A DNA stretch of 43,519 nucleotides from an uncultured Myxococcales bacterium (GTDB lineage Bacteria > Myxococcota_A > Bradymonadia > UBA7976 > UBA1532), in NCBI GenBank assembly GCA_903847385.1, contig CAINDO010000354.1, positions 1 to 43,519 of the forward strand, written 5' to 3'. Below the pieces are notes generated by a model, which was not told the DNA's origin, ran no database searches, and was given only the letters and a program-made list of their open reading frames with translations. Both the position numbers and the translations under genes were made by a program. Shown piece by piece: positions 1 to 9,400 of this stretch. Each line of letters opens with the position of its first letter. Positions within the stretch are counted from its first letter, which is position 1.

Positions 1-162
1 GCGGCCGGCGTCGTCGCGAACGGGGGCATCCTGCGCGGCGAGGGCGTCGGCGGGCACGACGGCGGCGTCCGTCGCGCGCCCGGCGGTGGCGCCGCCGGTG
101 TCGCAGCCGCTCGCGGCGAGCAGCACGCCCGCGAAGCAGAGCCGGGCCGCGCGCAGTCTCAT
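1..162 (-). CDS. Putative lipoprotein, C-terminus outside window (partial)
   Basis: Fifty-four codons read without a stop from an ATG at 162 down to base 1, so the gene continues outside the window. The N-terminus has two Arg, a hydrophobic core (LCFAGVLLAASGC) and a lipobox-like A-S-G-C with the predicted lipidated Cys at residue 20. An Ala/Asp-rich linker of the kind common in myxobacterial lipoproteins follows. Its ATG overlaps the TGA of the upstream CotH-type gene (ATGA, 159-162), so the two are probably translationally coupled and may work together at the envelope. Too little of the mature protein is visible to assign a function. Confidence 0.6.
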   Translation of the reverse strand, partial: MRLRAARLCFAGVLLAASGCDTGGATAGRATDAAVVPADALAAQDAPVRDDAGR

Positions 163-1877
163 GGCATCGCCGGCGGATCGAGGAGCGCGCGCAGGACGTC
201 CCGGCGCTGCGCCATCAGATCGAGGAGCGTCTGTCGGGACACCTCGGCGTCCGGAGGCGGCTGGTCGGCCGGGGTGTGCAGCGGGATCACGCCGGGCCGC
301 GCCAGGTACACCGCCAGCTCCGCGGCGGCGCGGGAGACCACCCGGTCGACGCTCTCCGCCGAGACCGGCCCGTCCAGCAGCCGGCGCAACTGCGTGACGT
401 AGAGCGCGCGAATCGAGGGGTTGCGGACCATCAGCCGCTCGAGCCCGGACTCGGAGCAGTTCGTCAGGGGTTCGGCCAGCGGGGCCGGCGTGTGGCAGTT
501 CCGGAAGATCTCGTCCTGATCCCAGGCCATGACCGAGAAGAAGGGCGTCGCGGCCTCGGGCCGGTTCGGCGGGGCGCTCCGGTCGTAGAAGTAGACCTCG
601 TCGATGTTGTCGCCGTTGGCCATCACGCTGTTGTAGGCGACGAGCAGCAGGTACTGGTCGTACATCATGCGGCGCTGCAGCTCCGAGAGCAAAAGCTCGT
701 CCTGCAAGGCTTCGCGCAGCGTGTACAAGGCCAGATACGGGGCCAGGAAGGCTTCGCGGTCCACGATCTCGGCCTCGTCGGGCCGGTCGATCTCCACCTC
801 CGCGTCGCTCAGGCGGCGCAGCACCAGCGTGTTCTCGGGGTACTCGCGGGCGACGGCGCTCTTCGGCCGCTCGATGAGCAGATAGACACCGCGCGTGTCG
901 CCGCCGTAGCGCAGCTCCACGTACGAGAACCAGGCCGGGAAGAGGTCGAGGCGCGCGAGCAGCTCCAGGGAGACGCGCGACCGCATCACGAGCGGGTCCT
1001 CGCACAGCGCGATCAGGACGACGTCCTCGAGGGGCGGGCTGTTCTGCAGGCGCACCGGGCTCTGGAAACGCACCGTGAAGGAGCGCCGCGGGCAGACGAG
1101 CGTGCCCTTGCCGCGCAGGTTGATCTCGGCCGCGGCGACGGGGCGCCCGTTCATCAGGTTCTCGACCGTGAGGCGGCGCGTCTTGTCGTTGCTGCTGCGG
1201 ACGAAGTCGAGCTCGGCCGGGTCGAGCAGCATCTCCCACGTCACGTGGGCGTCGTAGACGACGAAGGGCACGGTCGCGGGCGCCAGGCCGGCGGCCTCGG
1301 CGGAGACCCGGCCGAAGGTGTCGTCCTCGTCGGCGTCGACGTCCGCGCTCAGGTAGGTCACGCCGGCCCGGTGGTCGGCGTCCAGCGTGAGCGTCGCCGG
1401 GTCGAGGTGCATGCCCGGCGGGGCGGAGAGCGTGACGACCACGGGGGCCGCCGGCGCGACGCCTTCGAGGCCGAGCCGGAGCGCCGCCGGCTCCCGCGCC
1501 TCGCGCAGGCTCACCGCGGACGGAATCCAGCGCAGCTCCGGCGGCCCGTCCGTGCGCGGCGGCTCGGCGTCGGGCAGGACGCCCTCGTCCGCGGGCAGGG
1601 GCGGCAGATCCGGCAGCGCGCCGTAGTCGACGATCACGCTGAGATCGTTCGGCGCCAGGAAGACGTCCGTCGTCGCGTCCGGCGACCGGGCGTCGCGCGG
1701 ACCATCCGTCGGCGCGACGGCGTCGGGGGAGGCGCCGGCCTCGGCGCGGGCGCTGAGGCTCGCAGCAGGACCCGACTCACAACCGGTGAGCTCGAACGGG
1801 AGCAGGAGCATCAGGACGGCGGCGGCCGTTCGCACGCAGGGCGGCACGCGCTCCGGGCGCGAAGGGGACGGTCGCAT
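159..1877 (-). CDS. CotH kinase family exported lipoprotein
   Basis: A 572-residue protein with an N-terminal signal (hydrophobic stretch about residues 17-31) ending in the lipobox L-T-G-C, Cys33. A Pro/Asp-rich linker and a beta-rich region (about 110-210, probably Ig/cadherin-like) follow. Then comes a CotH-type domain: an RGKGT..CPRRSF segment, a GVYLLIERPK segment, and the paired acidic motifs NGDNID and AWDQDEIF that match the metal/ATP-binding Asp pattern of CotH. CotH in Bacillus is an atypical protein kinase that phosphorylates spore-coat protein CotG. The role of bacterial lipoprotein versions is not known. The leader predicts an envelope location. The gene is coupled to the downstream lipoprotein (ATGA overlap). 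TAGCAT lies 6 nt before the ATG, so the mRNA could be leaderless. The family call is fairly sure; kinase activity is inferred. Confidence 0.8.
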   Translation of the reverse strand: MRPSPSRPERVPPCVRTAAAVLMLLLPFELTGCESGPAASLSARAEAGASPDAVAPTDGPRDARSPDATTDVFLAPNDLSVIVDYGALPDLPPLPADEGVLPDAEPPRTDGPPELRWIPSAVSLREAREPAALRLGLEGVAPAAPVVVTLSAPPGMHLDPATLTLDADHRAGVTYLSADVDADEDDTFGRVSAEAAGLAPATVPFVVYDAHVTWEMLLDPAELDFVRSSNDKTRRLTVENLMNGRPVAAAEINLRGKGTLVCPRRSFTVRFQSPVRLQNSPPLEDVVLIALCEDPLVMRSRVSLELLARLDLFPAWFSYVELRYGGDTRGVYLLIERPKSAVAREYPENTLVLRRLSDAEVEIDRPDEAEIVDREAFLAPYLALYTLREALQDELLLSELQRRMMYDQYLLLVAYNSVMANGDNIDEVYFYDRSAPPNRPEAATPFFSVMAWDQDEIFRNCHTPAPLAEPLTNCSESGLERLMVRNPSIRALYVTQLRRLLDGPVSAESVDRVVSRAAAELAVYLARPGVIPLHTPADQPPPDAEVSRQTLLDLMAQRRDVLRALLDPPAMP

Positions 1878-1987
1878 GCGCGCATGCTACCAGATTCGGC
1901 TGTAATCCCGCCGCACTGTGTTATCGTCCCCCAACCCCCGGCGGCCCCCGCCAACGCGCTGGATGCAGGAGCGACGCGAGACAATCG

Positions 1988-3583
1988 ATGGCCGGAGTGC
2001 TCGATCATCGCATCGGCGAAACCCTGCTGGGCAAATACAAGGTCAGCTCCATCCTGGGGCGCGGCGGCATGGGTGTGGTGTACGACGCCGAGGACACCCG
2101 CCTCGGTCGGCACGTGGCCATCAAGGTGCTCAACGCCGCGGCCCGAAGCCAGAAGGACGCCGACCAGCGGTTTCACCTGGAGGCGCGGGCCATCGCGGCC
2201 CTGATCCACCCCCACCTGGTCACGCTGCTCGACTACGACTTCCTGGAAGACGGCACGCCGTGCATGGTCATGGAGCGGGTCGAGGGCATGAGCCTGAAGG
2301 CCTCGATGGCGCGGCGCAGCTTCACGCCGCTCGAGGTCACGCTCATCCTGTACCAGACCCTGCTGGCGCTGGCGGCCTGCCACGCCAAGGGCGTGATCCA
2401 TCGCGATCTGAAGCCCGAGAACCTGCTGCTCACGCGCGGCGGCCAGCAGGGCATCACGGTCAAGGTCATCGACTTCGGCCTGACCAAGCTGCTCGCCGAC
2501 TCCGGGGCGGGCTCGCTGACGGTCAACGGCCAGGTGTTCGGCAGCCCGCGGTTCATGGCGCCCGAGCAGTGGCTCCAGAAAGAGGTCACCGGGCGCACGG
2601 ACATCTACGCGCTCGGGCTGATCGGCTTCTGTCTCCTGCGGGGTGAGCACTTCATCACCGCGCAGAACCCGTTCGAGATCTGCCGGGCGCACATCAGCCA
2701 GCCGCGCCCGCCGCTGCGCACCACGCCCGATGGCACACGCATCCCGGCGCTGCTCGATCACCTGCTGCGCAAGGCCGCGGACCCGGACCCGCGCAACCGC
2801 TACGAGTCCGCCGAGGCGATGATCCAGGCCCTCGAGCCGTTGACGATCGACGCCCTGGCGATGACGCGTTTCACAGGCGAGACCCTCGCGGCCTCGTCGC
2901 CGGCCGTCGACGACGGCGCCGGCTCGCCCTTCGACGCCGCGGCCATGGCCGCCAGCATCGACGCCTCGATCGCGGCGGGTGAGCTCGACTCCATGGAGAC
3001 GACCCAGCCCGGCCTCGAGGAGGCCGCCAAGTCCCTCGAACCGGCGGCGTTGCCGGACGCGTTCCCCGAAGGGGAGGACGACGACGGCCACACCATCGCG
3101 CAGGCCGTGGACCTGTCGCCGGCTGCGGACCCGCTCGCGACGCTGCTGCTTCAGCCCGCGCTCGATCTCAGCGGTCGCGAGCCCTCGTCCGTGCACGTGG
3201 ACCCCGAACCGACGCCCGCCGATCAGGTGCAGAACCGCGTGAAGTTCGCCGTCGCCGGCGGCATGTTCACCGCGATCACCAAGGGGGACGTCGAGCGCGC
3301 CATGAACGACGCGCTGGAGGGCGCCACCGATCCCGAGGCACCGCCGGCTCCGTCGGCGCCGCCCGCGCCGGCCCCCGCGCCGAAGCCCGCCCGAGCCGCG
3401 ACGGCCCCCGTGCCCCGCGTCGCAGCGCGTCCCGCGCCGGGCCCCGAACGGAAGCGCGGCACGGTGCAGCTCCGGGCCATGGCCGAGCCGGCACGATCGA
3501 GCGGCAAGACCACGGTGCTCATCGTGGCCGGTGTGGTCGCGGCGGCCAGCATCGGCGCGGCGGTCGCCTGGTTCTGGATGTAA
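1988..3583 (+). CDS. Eukaryote-like Ser/Thr protein kinase with C-terminal membrane anchor
   Basis: A 531-residue Hanks-type kinase. The Gly loop GRGGMGVVY (24-32), Lys46 in VAIK, Glu65 of helix C, HRD with catalytic Asp140, DFG (162-164) and APE (191-193) are all present, so it should be active. The kinase domain ends near residue 275. A long acidic/Ala-rich and then Pro-rich linker follows (about 290-500), with a single hydrophobic span at about 508-530 and almost no extracytoplasmic tail. The kinase therefore faces the cytoplasm and has no PASTA or other sensor domain. A weak -10-like TATCGT lies at 1922-1927. The next gene, glutamyl-Q tRNA synthetase, starts 8 bases after the stop, so the two are probably cotranscribed; a functional link is not evident. 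Substrate unknown. Confidence 0.93.
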   Translation: MAGVLDHRIGETLLGKYKVSSILGRGGMGVVYDAEDTRLGRHVAIKVLNAAARSQKDADQRFHLEARAIAALIHPHLVTLLDYDFLEDGTPCMVMERVEGMSLKASMARRSFTPLEVTLILYQTLLALAACHAKGVIHRDLKPENLLLTRGGQQGITVKVIDFGLTKLLADSGAGSLTVNGQVFGSPRFMAPEQWLQKEVTGRTDIYALGLIGFCLLRGEHFITAQNPFEICRAHISQPRPPLRTTPDGTRIPALLDHLLRKAADPDPRNRYESAEAMIQALEPLTIDALAMTRFTGETLAASSPAVDDGAGSPFDAAAMAASIDASIAAGELDSMETTQPGLEEAAKSLEPAALPDAFPEGEDDDGHTIAQAVDLSPAADPLATLLLQPALDLSGREPSSVHVDPEPTPADQVQNRVKFAVAGGMFTAITKGDVERAMNDALEGATDPEAPPAPSAPPAPAPAPKPARAATAPVPRVAARPAPGPERKRGTVQLRAMAEPARSSGKTTVLIVAGVVAAASIGAAVAWFWM

Positions 3584-3591
3584 GCGCGCCC

Positions 3592-4557
3592 ATGCGTGGG
3601 GCGGGTCGGTTCGCGCCCACGCCGACGGGGCGCCTGCATCTGGGCAACGTGCGCACGGCGCTGCTGGCGTGGCTCTGGGCGCGGGCGAGCGGGATACCCA
3701 ACATCCTGCGGGTCGAGGACCTCGACCCCGCGGCGGTGCCTGCGGGCGCGCTCGAGGGCATCTACACCGACCTGGACTGGCTCGGGCTGGTCTACGACGA
3801 GGAGCCTCGCAAGGGCGGTCCCGCAGGCCCCTATCAGCAGTCGGCGCGGTTCGACCTGTATACGGCGCCGCTGGAGCGCCTGAACGCGATGGGGCTGCTC
3901 TACCCCTGCGGGTGTTCCCGGAAAGAGGTCGCCCAGGCCGGTCTCGCGCCCCACGCCGGCGATGAAGGGCCCATCTACCCGGGCACCTGCCGGCCGGCCG
4001 CGCCCGCGCCCCTGGACTCGCTCTCGCCCATCGTGTTGCCGAACGGCCGCCGCGCCGCGCTGCGCCTGAACGTGCCCGCCGCCCTGGAGCGCCTCGGCAC
4101 GGGGCCGCTCGTCGGCTTCGACGACGCCGTCTGCGGGCGCGTGGAGATGGACGCCGTCGCCCTCGGGGACTTCGTCGTGCGGCGCACGGACTCGCTGGCG
4201 GCCTATCAGCTCGCCTGCGCCTGGGACGACGTGGAGATGGGCTGCACGCAGGTGCTGCGCGGGCTCGACCTGCTGACCTCGGCCGTGCGGCAGGTGCTGT
4301 TGCTGCGCCTGCTCTCGCGCCCGCTGCCGCAGTACGCCCACGTGGGCCTGGTGCTGACGCCCACGGGCGACAAGCTCTCCAAACGCGACGACGCCATCGC
4401 GGTGGAGGCCCTGCGGCGGGGAGGAGAGGCGCCGGAGCGCATCCTCGCCCGACTCGCGGGCATCTCGGCTTTGCCCGAGACGGGGGATCTGGCGCGGCTC
4501 ACCTCGGCGTTCGCCGTGGCGCCGGCCTGGCGGGAGAGCGTTCGGCTCAGCCCTTGA
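3592..4557 (+). CDS. gluQ: Glutamyl-Q tRNA(Asp) synthetase
   Basis: A 321-residue truncated GluRS paralogue that charges the queuosine base of tRNA(Asp) with glutamate. It has the class I signatures in the form HLGN (16-19, HIGH-like) and KLSKR (261-265, KMSKS-like). It also has the zinc site typical of GluQ-RS, C106-x-C108 ... Y129-xxx-C133. It lacks the anticodon-binding domain of full GluRS, as expected for the family (about 300 residues). It starts 8 bases after the kinase gene and ends 11 bases inside the 3' end of the convergent sodB gene. It acts on tRNA(Asp) that already carries queuosine; no queuosine biosynthesis gene is in the window. Confidence 0.95.
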   Translation: MRGAGRFAPTPTGRLHLGNVRTALLAWLWARASGIPNILRVEDLDPAAVPAGALEGIYTDLDWLGLVYDEEPRKGGPAGPYQQSARFDLYTAPLERLNAMGLLYPCGCSRKEVAQAGLAPHAGDEGPIYPGTCRPAAPAPLDSLSPIVLPNGRRAALRLNVPAALERLGTGPLVGFDDAVCGRVEMDAVALGDFVVRRTDSLAAYQLACAWDDVEMGCTQVLRGLDLLTSAVRQVLLLRLLSRPLPQYAHVGLVLTPTGDKLSKRDDAIAVEALRRGGEAPERILARLAGISALPETGDLARLTSAFAVAPAWRESVRLSP

Positions 4558-5143
4558 GGTTGGCGTTGGCGAAGTCCCAGTTCGCCAGGTGATCGAAGAA
4601 CGCCTGGACGAAGTCCGGGCGGCGGTTCTGGTAGTCGATGTAGTAGGCGTGCTCCCAGACGTCCACCGTCAGGATGGCCTTCTGGCCGGCCTCGGTGAGG
4701 GGCGTGCCCGCGCCGGAGGTGTTGACGATCTCCAGCTTGCCCTCCTTCTGCACGAGCCACGTCCAGCCGCTGCCGAAGTTGCCCGCGGCCGAGGCCTTGA
4801 ACTTCTCGACGAAGGTCTTGTAGTCGCCGAACGCGGCGTTGATGGCCTCGCCGATGGCGCCCGTGGGGGCCCCGCCGCCGGCCGGCTTCAGGCTGTTCCA
4901 GAAGAACGTGTGGTTCCAGATCTGGGCGGACTGATTGAAGAGGCCGTTGTTGCCGTCCGCCTTGGCGGCGCGGATGAGGTCCTCGAGGCCGAGCTCGGCG
5001 TACTTCGTGCCGGCGACCAGCTCGTTCGTCTTGTTGATGTAGGCGAGGTGGTGCTTGCCGTGGTGGAAGCTCAGGGTCTTGGCGGAGTAGTGGGGCTCGA
5101 GGGCATCGGGAGCAAACGGCAACGCAGGGAGCTCGAACGGCAT
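4547..5143 (-). CDS. sodB: Iron superoxide dismutase
   Basis: A 198-residue enzyme that converts superoxide to hydrogen peroxide and oxygen. The metal ligands fit the Fe/Mn SOD pattern: His27, His78 (WNHTFFW), Asp161 and His165 (DVWEH). Gln74 in SAQIWNH and the surrounding sequence favour the iron form. I place the start at 5143 because AAGGAG sits at an ideal distance upstream; the open frame extends further, but those 25 extra residues do not fit the family. No signal peptide, so it is cytoplasmic. It is convergent with gluQ (11-base overlap) and divergent from a small membrane protein gene. A 20-base inverted repeat lies 57 bases upstream of the start and could be the control site. Confidence 0.95.
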   Translation of the reverse strand: MPFELPALPFAPDALEPHYSAKTLSFHHGKHHLAYINKTNELVAGTKYAELGLEDLIRAAKADGNNGLFNQSAQIWNHTFFWNSLKPAGGGAPTGAIGEAINAAFGDYKTFVEKFKASAAGNFGSGWTWLVQKEGKLEIVNTSGAGTPLTEAGQKAILTVDVWEHAYYIDYQNRRPDFVQAFFDHLANWDFANANLKG

Positions 5144-5199
5144 CTCTTGGTCTCCTTGAAGCGAATTTCGGATCTCGGCGCGGGGCCGACCGGGTCGAA

Positions 5200-5219
5200 C
5201 GTGGCATAACGATGCCACG
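5200..5219. promoter_or_regulatory. Inverted repeat in the sodB divergent region
   Basis: Perfect 8-base arms CGTGGCAT and ATGCCACG are separated by AACG. The repeat lies in the 160-base region between sodB (minus) and the small membrane protein gene (plus). The size and spacing fit a dimeric regulator operator. It is not at a gene end and no T-tract follows, so a terminator is less likely. The regulator is unknown. Confidence 0.5.
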
Positions 5220-5303
5220 GGTGCTCACCCGGCTTCCGAAAATCTCGACCCGTCCCGACGGAATTCCCCGCGTCCGGACCCGAACTCGAAAGGCTGAATC
5301 TCG

Positions 5304-5738
5304 ATGGACGTCTTGCGCACGATTCACGCGCACAACAAGTACCTGGTGCTGCTCCTGCTGGTCGTCACGGCCGTCGTGATGCTCGTCACCGCGGCGCGCG
5401 GCCGCGACTATGGCAAGCTCCAGCGCGCGCTCTTCGGGTCGACCCACGGCTTCATGGGCCTGCAGGTCGTCCTGGGCACCGTCCTGGTCTTCAGCATGGG
5501 CCTCGTGCCCTATCGCATCGAGCACCTGGGCATCATGCTCGTCGCCTTCGGCCTGATGCACGTGCCGCTCAAGTGGAAGAAGGAGACGAGCCCCGACCGC
5601 GCGAAGCGGACGGGCATCGTCACCCTGATCGTGCTGGCCCTGGTCGTCACGGGCATCCTGCGGCTGCCGTTCCCGTTCTTCGGCGGGTCGAAGGCCGTGC
5701 CCGCGGCCGTGACCGCTCCGGCGTCCGCCGCGCCCTGA
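5304..5738 (+). CDS. Small four-helix membrane protein of unknown function
   Basis: A 144-residue protein with four hydrophobic segments (about 12-31, 48-66, 73-89, 103-120) and several His residues at or near membrane ends (His8, His10, His48, His74, His86). That arrangement is seen in small heme-b or quinone-associated proteins, and similar short His-containing proteins occur in Bacteroidetes and deltaproteobacteria. Heme binding is only a guess. An Ala/Pro-rich tail follows LPFPFFGG. Purine-rich GAAAGG lies about 10 bases before the ATG. It diverges from sodB and shares the palindrome region, so a role under oxidative or respiratory conditions is possible but unproven. Its stop faces that of the ABC permease 12 bases away. 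Confidence 0.75.
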   Translation: MDVLRTIHAHNKYLVLLLLVVTAVVMLVTAARGRDYGKLQRALFGSTHGFMGLQVVLGTVLVFSMGLVPYRIEHLGIMLVAFGLMHVPLKWKKETSPDRAKRTGIVTLIVLALVVTGILRLPFPFFGGSKAVPAAVTAPASAAP

Positions 5739-5750
5739 CCGGCGCCGGCC

Positions 5751-7037
5751 TCAGGCCTCGGTGCGGGCGAAGAGCCGCGCGCCGACGCTGAAACACAAAA
5801 CGCCCACGGCCACCAGGATGCCGCAGGGCAGGGTCATGTCCGCCCAGGTGAAGCCGCGCCAGATGGCGCCCTCGAGCGCCAGGATGCCCCACTTCACCGG
5901 GCTGAAGTTGCCGGCCGCCTGCATCCAGGCCGGCATGGCGAACAGCGGCACCATGCCCCCGCCGACCATCGACAGGGGCAGGAACACCGCCCAGGCCAGA
6001 CCGCCGGCGGACTGTTCCGAGCGGGCGAGCACGGCCACGACCATCATGATGCCCACGAAGGCCGCCGCCAGGGACACGCAGCCGGCGACGAGCATCGGCA
6101 CGGAGCTGGGGATCACCCGGAACGCCACCGCGCCGATGGTGAAGAGCAGCGCCTGAACACCGAGCAGGGCGACGAAGCAGGCGAGGGCCTTGCCGGCGAG
6201 CACGTGAGTGCGGGTGAGGGGAGATGTGCGCAGGCGCGCCAGGGTGCCGCGGCTGCGCTCTGTGACGAGGCTCAACGCGAAGCCGAGGGCGCAGCCGAGC
6301 ATGCCCCACAGCACCCCCTGCGGGAAGGCGACCTCGAAGCCGCTGCGGGGGCCGCGCGTCTCGTCCTGGACCTCGTGGCGATGCACGGAGACGGGCTCCC
6401 AGCCCCCGGACTTCGCGGCGCCCGCCTCGGCCGGTGCCGGAGCGGCGCTGGCCGGGGGGCGCCCGCCGACGAAGGTCTTCACCTCGCCCAGGAACTTTAC
6501 GAGCGTCGCGTCGCCCCCGTCCGGCAGGCCTGCGGCGTCGGCGATGGCCCGGTCGACCTGCTTCGCCGCGGCGTCCCCGCCCTGAAACAGCGTCTGCATG
6601 CGCTCCATCGAGGCGCCCATGAGCTGCCCCTCGAGCATGGCCGCCTCGGCCTTGCGGCTGGGGTCGACCCACAGCTCGATCTCGGGCGGGGCGCCGTAGA
6701 ACAGGCGCTCGGCCGCATCACCGTAACCCTTGGGGGCGATCACCACGGCGGCGGCCTTGCTGTGCCGCACCGCGTCCAGCCCCGCCTCGCGGGTCGCCGG
6801 GGTCGTCTCCACGCCCTCCATGCGCCCCACCGCCGCGATCAGCTGCGCCGACGCCGGCGTCTGGTCCTCGTCCACCACACGTACGGTGATCTTGCCGTTG
6901 TCGTCCCCGCCGCCGCCGAAAACGGTGCCGAAGAACAGCGCGGCCACCAGCGGCCAGACGAACGTGAAGAAGAGGTGTCCGCGGTTGCGCCGCAGGAGCA
7001 TCAGGTCTTTGCCGGCGAGGGCGAGGAGGGCCTGCAT
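5751..7037 (-). CDS. ABC-2 type exporter permease
   Basis: A 428-residue permease of the ABC-2 family (DrrB/YhhJ-like). One N-terminal transmembrane helix (about 20-42) is followed by a large extracytoplasmic domain (about 43-225, rich in Ala/Asp) and then about five C-terminal helices. The cytoplasmic segment VTERSRGTLARLRTSPLTR before the second helix is typical of ABC-2 permeases. It sits 31 bases downstream of the ATPase gene with AAGGA before the ATG, so it pairs with that ATPase. The pair lies directly behind inositol-phosphate genes on the same strand. Export of the product of that cluster is a reasonable inference, but drug or lipid export in general is equally compatible with the sequence. 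Confidence 0.88.
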   Translation of the reverse strand: MQALLALAGKDLMLLRRNRGHLFFTFVWPLVAALFFGTVFGGGGDDNGKITVRVVDEDQTPASAQLIAAVGRMEGVETTPATREAGLDAVRHSKAAAVVIAPKGYGDAAERLFYGAPPEIELWVDPSRKAEAAMLEGQLMGASMERMQTLFQGGDAAAKQVDRAIADAAGLPDGGDATLVKFLGEVKTFVGGRPPASAAPAPAEAGAAKSGGWEPVSVHRHEVQDETRGPRSGFEVAFPQGVLWGMLGCALGFALSLVTERSRGTLARLRTSPLTRTHVLAGKALACFVALLGVQALLFTIGAVAFRVIPSSVPMLVAGCVSLAAAFVGIMMVVAVLARSEQSAGGLAWAVFLPLSMVGGGMVPLFAMPAWMQAAGNFSPVKWGILALEGAIWRGFTWADMTLPCGILVAVGVLCFSVGARLFARTEA

Positions 7038-7068
7038 CGGGGTCGGGTCCTTGGGAGCGCTCGTTCGC

Positions 7069-7914
<846 letters not shown>

Positions 7915-7922
7915 CGACGCGA

Positions 7923-7951
7923 ACCCTCGCCCACGGGGGCGGGGCTGTCAA
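7923..7951 (-). promoter_or_regulatory. Predicted leaderless promoter of the ABC exporter
   Basis: On the minus strand a perfect -35 TTGACA (7951-7946), a 17-base spacer and GAGGGT (7928-7923, keeping the key A2 and T6 of a -10) lie 8 bases before the ATG at 7914. The expected start of transcription coincides with the start codon. Confidence 0.5.
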
Positions 7952-7961
7952 TGCGACCGGC

Positions 7962-9398
7962 TCACGCGTTCTGCGTCTCGGTCTCGGCGTGACGGCGGGC
8001 AGCTTCCTGCGCGGTCGTGGCGGCCCACTGGGCGAACACCAGGACCACGGTGACGAAGCTCAGGGCGAGGGCGGGCTTGGCGAGGCCGAAGAGCACGAGG
8101 AACATGAGCGCCAGCGAGTAGAAGTCGCGCCGGGCCATGAACTCGACCTTGGCGATGATGCGCTGGTAGAGGCTGTCCGTGCGCTGGTAGGCCCACTCGA
8201 TGGCCAGGTGGGTGCCTTTGCCGCTCGCCAGGAGCTTGCGGTACAGGTTGCCGGCCACGAACCACCCGAGCACGAAGCTCGCGATGCCGATGTTCAGCCA
8301 CAGCTTCTCGCCGGTGAAGTTGAACATCGCGATGCCCAGCGCGAGCTGGTAGCCCAGGTTCACGATGTCGTCCGAGATGGTGTCGAACCACTCGCCGCTC
8401 GCGCTGTGCTTGAACTTCAGGCGGGCGATCTCGCCGTCGCAGCCGTCGATCATGGACGAGGTCTGGTAGAGCACCGCGCCCACCGCCAGCAGCCACGCGC
8501 TCGTCGGCGTGGCGAACGCCGTCGCGATGGCGGCGGCGAGGCCGAGGATCAGGCCGACCGCGGTCATGTGGTTGGGCACCACGCCGGTGTTCATGACCAT
8601 GCGGGTGATGGTCTTGCTGAAGCGCCGGTTGATGTTCCGGCTCACCGGGCCGTCCGTCTTCTTGGTCAGCTTGGCGAACAGGACCTTCTCGGCGATCTTC
8701 CGCGAGGGGGGATCGTCGACGTCCTGCCACCAGGCGTCGCCGATGTCGGCCACGCGGGCCTTGCCGGCGCGGGCGAGCGTCTGCACGCCCTCGGACAGCG
8801 ACGCGTCGCCGTTCTCGGTGCGGAAGGTCTCGAGGGCGTCGAAGAGCGCCGGGTCGCAGCGGAAGACACCCGTGTCGATCGCGTCGAACTCGGTGAGCGC
8901 CTTGCCGATGGCCTGGATGCTCTCGCGCTCGCCGACGCGGACCTTGGTGGCGTCGTCCATGTCGAAGATCGTGGAGATCTTGCGGTCCACGGCCAGCACG
9001 AGGCCGCCGCGGGCCGGCTCGGCCTGCAGGGTCTGCCACACCGACTTCTCGACGATGTGATCGGACATGGTCAGGAAGAACTCGCCCCGGATGTGGGGGC
9101 GGGCGCAGAGCACGCTCACGCCGTTCTTCAGCGTGTACTGCTCGTTCTGCACCCACACGAGCTCGAGGCCGTCCATGTCCGTGTCGCCGTCGAGGCTGGC
9201 GCGGACCTGGTCGCCCATGCAGCCCACGATGATCACGAAACGCTTCACGCCCGCGGCCTTGGCCGTGAGGATGGTGCGCTTGAGCAGCGTGAGGCCACCG
9301 ACCTTGACGAGGGGCTTGGGCAGCGGCTGGGCGTCACTGCGGATTCGACTGCCGAGGCCGGCGGCGAGGATCACGGCCTGTTCGACTTGCGTGGACAT
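7962..9398 (-). CDS. Bifunctional inositol-phosphate cytidylyltransferase / CDP-alcohol phosphatidyltransferase (IPCT-DIPPS type)
   Basis: A 478-residue fusion. Residues 5-235 form a nucleotidyltransferase with LAAGLGSR (11-18) and KPLVKVGG. A linker KKTDGPVSRNINRR precedes a membrane CDP-alcohol phosphatidyltransferase domain. Its motif D318-xx-D321-G-xx-A-R-x8-G335-xxx-D339-xxx-D343 is complete, within several transmembrane helices. In Archaeoglobus and Thermotoga such fusions make CDP-inositol and join it to inositol-1-phosphate (di-inositol phosphate synthesis). Transfer to a lipid acceptor is an alternative here. The start at 9398 is 2 bases after the stop of inositol-1-phosphate synthase, with GGGGAG upstream; the longer open frame is an artefact of the neighbour. 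The substrate of domain 1 is therefore very likely the product of the gene before it. Confidence 0.88.
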   Translation of the reverse strand: MSTQVEQAVILAAGLGSRIRSDAQPLPKPLVKVGGLTLLKRTILTAKAAGVKRFVIIVGCMGDQVRASLDGDTDMDGLELVWVQNEQYTLKNGVSVLCARPHIRGEFFLTMSDHIVEKSVWQTLQAEPARGGLVLAVDRKISTIFDMDDATKVRVGERESIQAIGKALTEFDAIDTGVFRCDPALFDALETFRTENGDASLSEGVQTLARAGKARVADIGDAWWQDVDDPPSRKIAEKVLFAKLTKKTDGPVSRNINRRFSKTITRMVMNTGVVPNHMTAVGLILGLAAAIATAFATPTSAWLLAVGAVLYQTSSMIDGCDGEIARLKFKHSASGEWFDTISDDIVNLGYQLALGIAMFNFTGEKLWLNIGIASFVLGWFVAGNLYRKLLASGKGTHLAIEWAYQRTDSLYQRIIAKVEFMARRDFYSLALMFLVLFGLAKPALALSFVTVVLVFAQWAATTAQEAARRHAETETQNA

Positions 9399-9400
9399 GG

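Noticed and set aside
1811..3196. Minus-strand frame opposite the Ser/Thr kinase
   Set aside because: The kinase on the plus strand has all catalytic motifs; the opposite frame is Arg/Gln/Gly-rich with no recognisable domain.
5144..5218. N-terminal extension of superoxide dismutase
   Set aside because: The 25 extra residues do not match the family, and the internal ATG at 5143 has a strong ribosome binding site.
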